A DNA stretch of 9,696 nucleotides. It comes from an uncultured Micrococcales bacterium. Lineage in GTDB: Bacteria; Actinomycetota; Actinomycetes; S36-B12; UBA10799. Within the stretch, counting starts at the first letter, position 1, and every line of letters begins with the position of its first letter. The stretch covers positions 1 to 9,696 of the forward strand of contig CALFYG010000153.1 in the NCBI GenBank assembly GCA_937952095.1, read 5' to 3'. Both the position numbers and the translations under genes were made by a program. Below, in pieces: positions 6,026 through 9,696 of this stretch. The notes under the pieces were generated by a model, which was not told the DNA's origin, did no database searches, and worked only from the letters and a program-made list of their open reading frames with translations.

Positions 6026-6643
6026 GACCAGATCGGAGTACTCCTGCCGAAAGGTAGACCGTTGGAGCTCGTAGTCCGGGTCGCTCGAGACCACTTGCGG
6101 ATCATGCACCGTCCGCTCGCTCACATGGCCGCGGGTGACCTCTGCCTTCACGGACTCGAAACGGGAAGGGTCCCAGTCGACATGCAGGAATTCCACGACG
6201 ACGTGCAGGGCGGCCGGCAGATCCTCGTACCGGACTACGGCCTTCCGGTGGGTGAAGTCCTCCTGCAGCAGCCACTTCCGAAGGTGTGACGCGTACCTGT
6301 CCGACCAAAGGCGCACCTGGTCGTCACCCGAAGCCTGCGCGTACTTGAGCATGCTGTACACCGTCTCCACAGGATCCCGGTAAAGGTAGATGACGTTCGA
6401 GGCGGAGAAGTCGAGATCCACGTCATGGATGTGCATGAACAAGTAGTCGGTGTTGTCGTGCGGGTAGAAGGCGCGAACGAGAGTCGGGCGCTGGGCGTAC
6501 TGTTCGCACATCATCCGAAGCCAGTGACTACCGGTTCGCGGAAAGCTCACGAGGTAGACGGCGTCGGAGCGGCGGCGATAGGCGTTGATCGCTCGTTTCG
6601 AGGCCAGGCGCGAGGGGCCAGGTTCCCTGAGCCGGGAGAACAT
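5978..6643 (-). CDS. PAPS-dependent sulfotransferase
   Basis: This family moves sulfate from 3'-phosphoadenosine-5'-phosphosulfate to a hydroxyl or amine. The 221-residue protein has the 5'-phosphosulfate-binding loop Ser-Phe-Pro-Arg-Thr-Gly-Ser-His-Trp-Leu-Arg (33-43) and the 3'-phosphate-binding motif Tyr-Leu-Tyr-Arg-Asp-Pro-Val-Glu-Thr-Val-Tyr-Ser (87-98), with Phe-Met-His-Ile-His-Asp (69-74) as a candidate site for the catalytic His. It is short for the family, but both cofactor motifs are intact. I chose the ATG at 6643; another at 6661 adds six residues. No Shine-Dalgarno is seen, and TAGTGT eight bases before 6643 suggests a leaderless mRNA. It converges on and overlaps the FkbM gene and diverges from the CgeB-like transferase. 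Sulfation of the local glycan is the natural inference; the acceptor cannot be read. Confidence 0.85.
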   Translation of the reverse strand: MFSRLREPGPSRLASKRAINAYRRRSDAVYLVSFPRTGSHWLRMMCEQYAQRPTLVRAFYPHDNTDYLFMHIHDVDLDFSASNVIYLYRDPVETVYSMLKYAQASGDDQVRLWSDRYASHLRKWLLQEDFTHRKAVVRYEDLPAALHVVVEFLHVDWDPSRFESVKAEVTRGHVSERTVHDPQVVSSDPDYELQRSTFRQEYSDLVLEVVLSDDRLRPYFA

Positions 6644-6677
6644 GATGCAGAACACTAGCATTCGCTACGGTCGACGA
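6644..6677. promoter_or_regulatory. Divergent leaderless promoter pair (sulfotransferase / glycosyltransferase)
   Basis: Two TAnnnT hexamers stand back to back. TAGTGT on the minus strand (6657-6652) ends eight bases before the sulfotransferase ATG at 6643. TACGGT on the plus strand (6666-6671) ends six bases before a GTG at 6678. The alternative plus start, ATG at 6645 with GGGAG upstream, would put its ribosome site inside the sulfotransferase coding sequence and make the two start regions overlap. No convincing -35 is seen for either. Confidence 0.4.
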
Positions 6678-7727
6678 GTGCTCCCCTCGGTGCTGCTCAT
6701 CAGCAACCAAACGAGCACCGCGCGCTGCCCAGGGGTGGTGGCGGCGCTGCAGGAACTGTCCGCCTCGTCCGAGATCGGCGAGGTGAGCGTCATACATGCA
6801 GGCGTAGGTCGTGAGCCGGCTGGCATCCGCGCCGAGAGAGTGGTGCGGGAAGTCCGCGCGTCCAGCGCCGACATCCTGCTCGTGTTATCCCTGAAGGATG
6901 CTGTGTCGGACATGCCCGGCATGGCGCGGGCCATCGCCGGGCGCCCGGTTCTCTATTGGGAGGGGGACCCGTGGGGCAGTGGGAAGAGAGTCTCCGATGC
7001 GATGCACGCGTGGATGGAACTGAGCGCGATCGTCTTCAGTGTGGGGGGCGAGCCGCAGTCCGGACTGCTGCGGCGGGTGGGAGCAAGTGACGTCCGCCTG
7101 ATCGTCCACACGTACGACCATGTCCTCTTCGCCGAGGCCGAGAGGAGTTTCGACTGGGGCGCTCCCTCAGCAAGCGCCGGTTTCGTCGGCAGCAACCTGA
7201 TGCGCGCACCACTCATCAGCGGATTACCGGGGTCCTGGCAGCGGTTCACGCTCGTGCGGCGTGTGCGAAACTCCCTACCCGGCTTCGCAGTGGCAGGTCC
7301 CGGTTGGCCCCCGGGCTGGTCGCAGGGTGCCATCCCGTTCGCCGACCAGGTCCCCTTTCTGCGCTCGTGTCGGCTGTTGACGAACTGGGATCATTACCCC
7401 GCCACGCGCGACTACACCAGTGACCGACTTGCAATCACGATGATCGCCGGACGAGCGCAGGTGTCCACCTTGCACCCTGGGATGGCGTGGATCCCCGCTG
7501 AGGACCAAGGCGTATTCACGGAGGCTACAGTCACTGCCGCCGTCGATAGGACGATTGAACTCGCCGCGCTGCCGGACGCGACTCTGCGCGACCTGGGCGA
7601 GAGCGCACATGCCTGGGCCAGGTTCCGGATGAGCCACCGCAACGCCTACCGATACATGCTGTCGTCCCTGGTCGATTCGGTGGCAGCCCCGACCCAGGAA
7701 CCCTGGAACAGGCTACCCACGCCATGA
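6678..7727 (+). CDS. CgeB-like GT-B glycosyltransferase
   Basis: The 349-residue product resembles CgeB/YkvP-like glycosyltransferases: a degenerate N-terminal Rossmann half (Pro-Ser-Val-Leu-Leu-Ile-Ser-Asn at the start, Ala-Asp-Ile-Leu-Leu-Val-Leu at 64-70, Tyr-Trp-Glu-Gly-Asp near 93-97), a linker with Gly-Phe-Val-Gly-Ser-Asn (168-173), and a C-terminal donor half with Val-Ala-Gly-Pro-Gly-Trp (205-210), Leu-Arg-Ser-Cys-Arg-Leu-Leu-Thr-Asn-Trp (228-237) and Ser-Asp-Arg-Leu-Ala-Ile-Thr-Met-Ile-Ala-Gly (248-258), matching the usual Ser-x-Arg-x-Phe-Glu-x-x-Ala-x-Gly region. Sugar donor and linkage are unknown. The start is uncertain. GTG 6678 is preferred because a -10-like TACGGT sits six bases upstream and codons before it lose the strong G/C third-position bias. 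ATG 6645 (or 6642), with GGGAG upstream, would add 11-12 residues. Its stop overlaps the fucosyltransferase start (ATGA). Confidence 0.75.
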   Translation: MLPSVLLISNQTSTARCPGVVAALQELSASSEIGEVSVIHAGVGREPAGIRAERVVREVRASSADILLVLSLKDAVSDMPGMARAIAGRPVLYWEGDPWGSGKRVSDAMHAWMELSAIVFSVGGEPQSGLLRRVGASDVRLIVHTYDHVLFAEAERSFDWGAPSASAGFVGSNLMRAPLISGLPGSWQRFTLVRRVRNSLPGFAVAGPGWPPGWSQGAIPFADQVPFLRSCRLLTNWDHYPATRDYTSDRLAITMIAGRAQVSTLHPGMAWIPAEDQGVFTEATVTAAVDRTIELAALPDATLRDLGESAHAWARFRMSHRNAYRYMLSSLVDSVAAPTQEPWNRLPTP

Positions 7728-8491
7728 AGCGCTCAGTCGTGCTGCTCATGGGCCGGTTGGGGAATCAACTCTTCCAATACTCCTTCGCCCGTTGGCTTGA
7801 GACTCAGGGACATCAGGTGCGCTTCGATGTCTCTTCGGTCCGTCGCGAAGGCGTGGCCGACCCCTTGCAGGCCGCCGTCACCGCCTCGTGTATCCGCACG
7901 AGCCGGTTCTGGCCCACCCCACTGGGCCGGTTCGGTGAAGTGGCCTCGTTGATGCGCAGAGGTCTCGGTCCCAGGGACGTCGTTCTGGACACCAGCACCA
8001 CCGGAGCGCGATCGACCGGTTCCCCACTGCGCGGGGCATGGTGGGCCGGTTACTGGCAGCAGGAGCGTTTTGCGCGTGTGGCCAGGGACGAACTGGGCAG
8101 AATGTGCGCGGTTCCGGACGAGCCACGGGCAGAAATCGCCGTCCATGTTCGCCGCGGCGACTTCGTGGACCTGACCATCTCACAAGACTCGCAGTGGTAC
8201 GCGCGAGCCGTGAGGGAAGCGTCCCGGCGGATGCCGGGGGCGCCGGTACGTGTCGTCAGCGATGACCCGCAGTGGTGCCAGCAGGAACTGAACCTGCCGG
8301 ATGTCCAGTACACAAAGGATGCCTCCGTGATGGATGACTTCCGCACCCTGGCGCAATCACGCCTCGTCGTGGCTTCCGCCAGCACGTTCTCATGGTGGGC
8401 CTGTTACCTCGGCCAGCGGTCCTGCATCCATCCGCCCGACCCGGAACGCGCTGATCTCTGGAACGCTGTAAACGGGACCGTACTCGATTAG
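7724..8491 (+). CDS. GT11 fucosyltransferase (probably alpha-1,2)
   Basis: GT11 enzymes transfer L-fucose from GDP-L-fucose, usually to O-2 of galactose. The 255-residue protein has Gly-Arg-Leu-Gly-Asn-Gln-Leu-Phe-Gln-Tyr (10-19), Gly-Tyr-Trp-Gln (109-112), the donor-binding Ala-Val-His-Val-Arg-Arg-Gly-Asp-Phe-Val-Asp (139-149), Val-Val-Ser-Asp-Asp (177-181) and Ser-Ala-Ser-Thr-Phe-Ser-Trp-Trp-Ala (218-226). In the last motif many relatives have Asn where Ala219 stands, a mild deviation. Length is slightly short. The start overlaps the preceding stop by four bases, so it forms a coupled two-gene unit with the CgeB-like transferase. Its presence beside gmd and fcl makes fucose incorporation the best-supported chemistry of the locus. 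Its stop overlaps the flippase stop in TTAG. Linkage specificity cannot be told from sequence alone. Confidence 0.92.
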   Translation: MKRSVVLLMGRLGNQLFQYSFARWLETQGHQVRFDVSSVRREGVADPLQAAVTASCIRTSRFWPTPLGRFGEVASLMRRGLGPRDVVLDTSTTGARSTGSPLRGAWWAGYWQQERFARVARDELGRMCAVPDEPRAEIAVHVRRGDFVDLTISQDSQWYARAVREASRRMPGAPVRVVSDDPQWCQQELNLPDVQYTKDASVMDDFRTLAQSRLVVASASTFSWWACYLGQRSCIHPPDPERADLWNAVNGTVLD

Positions 8492-9696
8492 TCCCGCGCC
8501 AGCAGACGGTCCAATGCCGGCAGTCGGCGACGGGCCGCATATAGGCACCCTAGGTAGGCGACGGCGACGAGAGCGCACGCGGTGAGGGTGATGACGCGAC
8601 CGGATCCGGCGATCAGCAGCCCCGGCAGGCACAGGGCTAGAGCAAGCACGAATGCAGTCGTCAGCAGCCTCCCAACGCGCCTACCCTGCAGAAGATCACG
8701 CCGGGCCGCAGTGATCAGGGTGACGAGCAGCCCCAACAGGGCCGACGCAACCATCCCCACACCCAGCCACAGCCAATTCCCGGTCAGGGCCACCCCCAAG
8801 GCCGCAGCTGCGAGAGCGGCGATCCGCCAGGCCTGAACCGTCCACAGGACTGGGAAGTTGTCGGTCGCCTCCAGTGCGGTGAAGAGGACCACGTTCACAG
8901 CGACGATGCATGCAGACACCCACAGCCACGCCGCCATCTGTCCGGACAAGGACCAACCCGGCCCCAGGATCAAGGAAACGGCCGCGGGTACAGCAGGCAG
9001 GAAGGCCCCTGCCGTGGGCAACACCACGAATGCCGAGGCGACAACCATGTCGCTCCACAGCAGGTTCCGCTGCCGTGAACCCTCCCGCTCGCCTCGCATC
9101 ACTGAGAAGAAGATCGTCGTCCAGGCACTGGTCGCCGACTCCACAGGTACCTGGGTCAGGCTGGTCGCCCTGTTCCAACTCCCCAGGGCACTCGGGCCGA
9201 CCGATCTGGCAAGAACCACCAACGGCACAGTTGTGGCAACGTACGTCAGGGCCGAATTCGTTGATGAGCGAAGGCTGAACACCACCTCACGTCTGGCGCC
9301 GGACACCCTCAAGGCAGGCATCGCCTGGCCCTGCAGCAACGCCACGCCCAGTACGAGGGAGACGACCTGAACGGTGATGGGCATGACGACCAGCGACACC
9401 GCCGCACCGCTCTGCACGGCCATCACCCCGACGACGATGCCGGTGACCGTTGCTGTCGCCGTCACGAGGTTGTAGGCGGTTATCCGCCGCCGCCGGCGCA
9501 GTACGCCGAGCAGCACGCCGGCATAAGCCGATACGGGAAGAGTGAAGGCCAGCCACCGGATCATCGATGCAGATTGAGGTACGCCCCACAGCATGGCGAT
9601 GGGCCCGGCGAGCAGCATCACCACCAACATGAGTGCCGTGGCGATGAGTAGCGAAGCAGAAATGAGGGCGCGGCCCCGGTGGGGATCTTCGTCCAG
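8488..9696 (-). CDS. Wzx-like polysaccharide flippase (MOP superfamily), 5' end outside window
   Basis: The frame is open from the right edge to TAA at 8488-8490, giving 402 visible residues of a very hydrophobic protein with about ten likely membrane helices. Between them lies a stretch with Gly-Ser-Trp-Asn-Arg-Ala-Thr-Ser-Leu-Thr-Gln-Val-Pro-Val (about 9115-9156), the position where lipid-linked-oligosaccharide exporters of the RfbX/WzxC type carry a Tyr-x-Arg-Ala...Leu-Pro motif. Arg-rich loops (for example five Arg near 9484-9500) alternate with helices. Flippases of this family are about 450-500 residues, so roughly the first two helices are missing. They move undecaprenyl-linked repeat units to the outer membrane face. 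It converges on the fucosyltransferase gene with a four-base overlap. No internal frameshift is seen. Confidence 0.85.
   Translation of the reverse strand: MDEDPHRGRALISASLLIATALMLVVMLLAGPIAMLWGVPQSASMIRWLAFTLPVSAYAGVLLGVLRRRRRITAYNLVTATATVTGIVVGVMAVQSGAAVSLVVMPITVQVVSLVLGVALLQGQAMPALRVSGARREVVFSLRSSTNSALTYVATTVPLVVLARSVGPSALGSWNRATSLTQVPVESATSAWTTIFFSVMRGEREGSRQRNLLWSDMVVASAFVVLPTAGAFLPAVPAAVSLILGPGWSLSGQMAAWLWVSACIVAVNVVLFTALEATDNFPVLWTVQAWRIAALAAAALGVALTGNWLWLGVGMVASALLGLLVTLITAARRDLLQGRRVGRLLTTAFVLALALCLPGLLIAGSGRVITLTACALVAVAYLGCLYAARRRLPALDRLLARD

Noticed and set aside
1..9696. CRISPR arrays, tRNA or rRNA genes, insertion sequences
   Set aside because: No regularly spaced repeats, no tRNA-like or rRNA-like stretches and no transposase motifs were seen on either strand.

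Overview
The window looks like a contig end from a high-G+C actinobacterium (Actinomycetota). The base composition is clearly G+C-rich, codon third positions are mostly G or C, and several genes appear to be leaderless: a TAnnnT -10 element lies 6-8 bases before the start codon and no Shine-Dalgarno is present. A golvesin-type carbohydrate-binding domain also fits that phylum. I cannot name genus or species. The first 11 bases equal the end of the Illumina sequencing adapter, so position 1 is probably the physical end of an assembled contig.

Layout. Bases 1-630 are a patchwork: a golvesin-like domain fragment (minus), a short alpha/beta-hydrolase (lipase-like) fragment (plus) and a small one-helix ORF (minus). 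None makes a normal gene, and the stretch may be decayed DNA or a chimeric assembly. At 693-1295 lies a 5'-truncated pirin gene (minus). From 1305 to the right edge runs a dense surface-polysaccharide locus: wecG/tagA-type glycosyltransferase (-), TviB-type nucleotide-sugar dehydrogenase (+), GDP-L-fucose synthase fcl (-), GDP-mannose 4,6-dehydratase gmd (+), FkbM methyltransferase (+), PAPS-dependent sulfotransferase (-), CgeB-like glycosyltransferase (+), GT11 fucosyltransferase (+), and a Wzx/MOP-type flippase (-, running off the right edge).

How the genes fit together. Gmd and Fcl convert GDP-mannose to GDP-L-fucose, which the GT11 enzyme can add to a glycan. The TviB-type enzyme makes an acidic amino sugar nucleotide (UDP-GlcNAcA or similar). 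The WecG-type and CgeB-like transferases extend a lipid-linked repeat unit, and FkbM and sulfotransferase could decorate it with methyl and sulfate groups. The flippase would move the unit across the membrane. The simplest reading is an acidic, fucosylated and possibly sulfated/methylated capsule or exopolysaccharide. The product itself is inference.

The architecture is unusual. Instead of one long operon, the genes alternate in strand. Three divergent pairs share control regions of only 89, 24 and 34 bases, and all three convergent junctions overlap (41, 48 and 4 bases), leaving no room for ordinary intergenic terminators.
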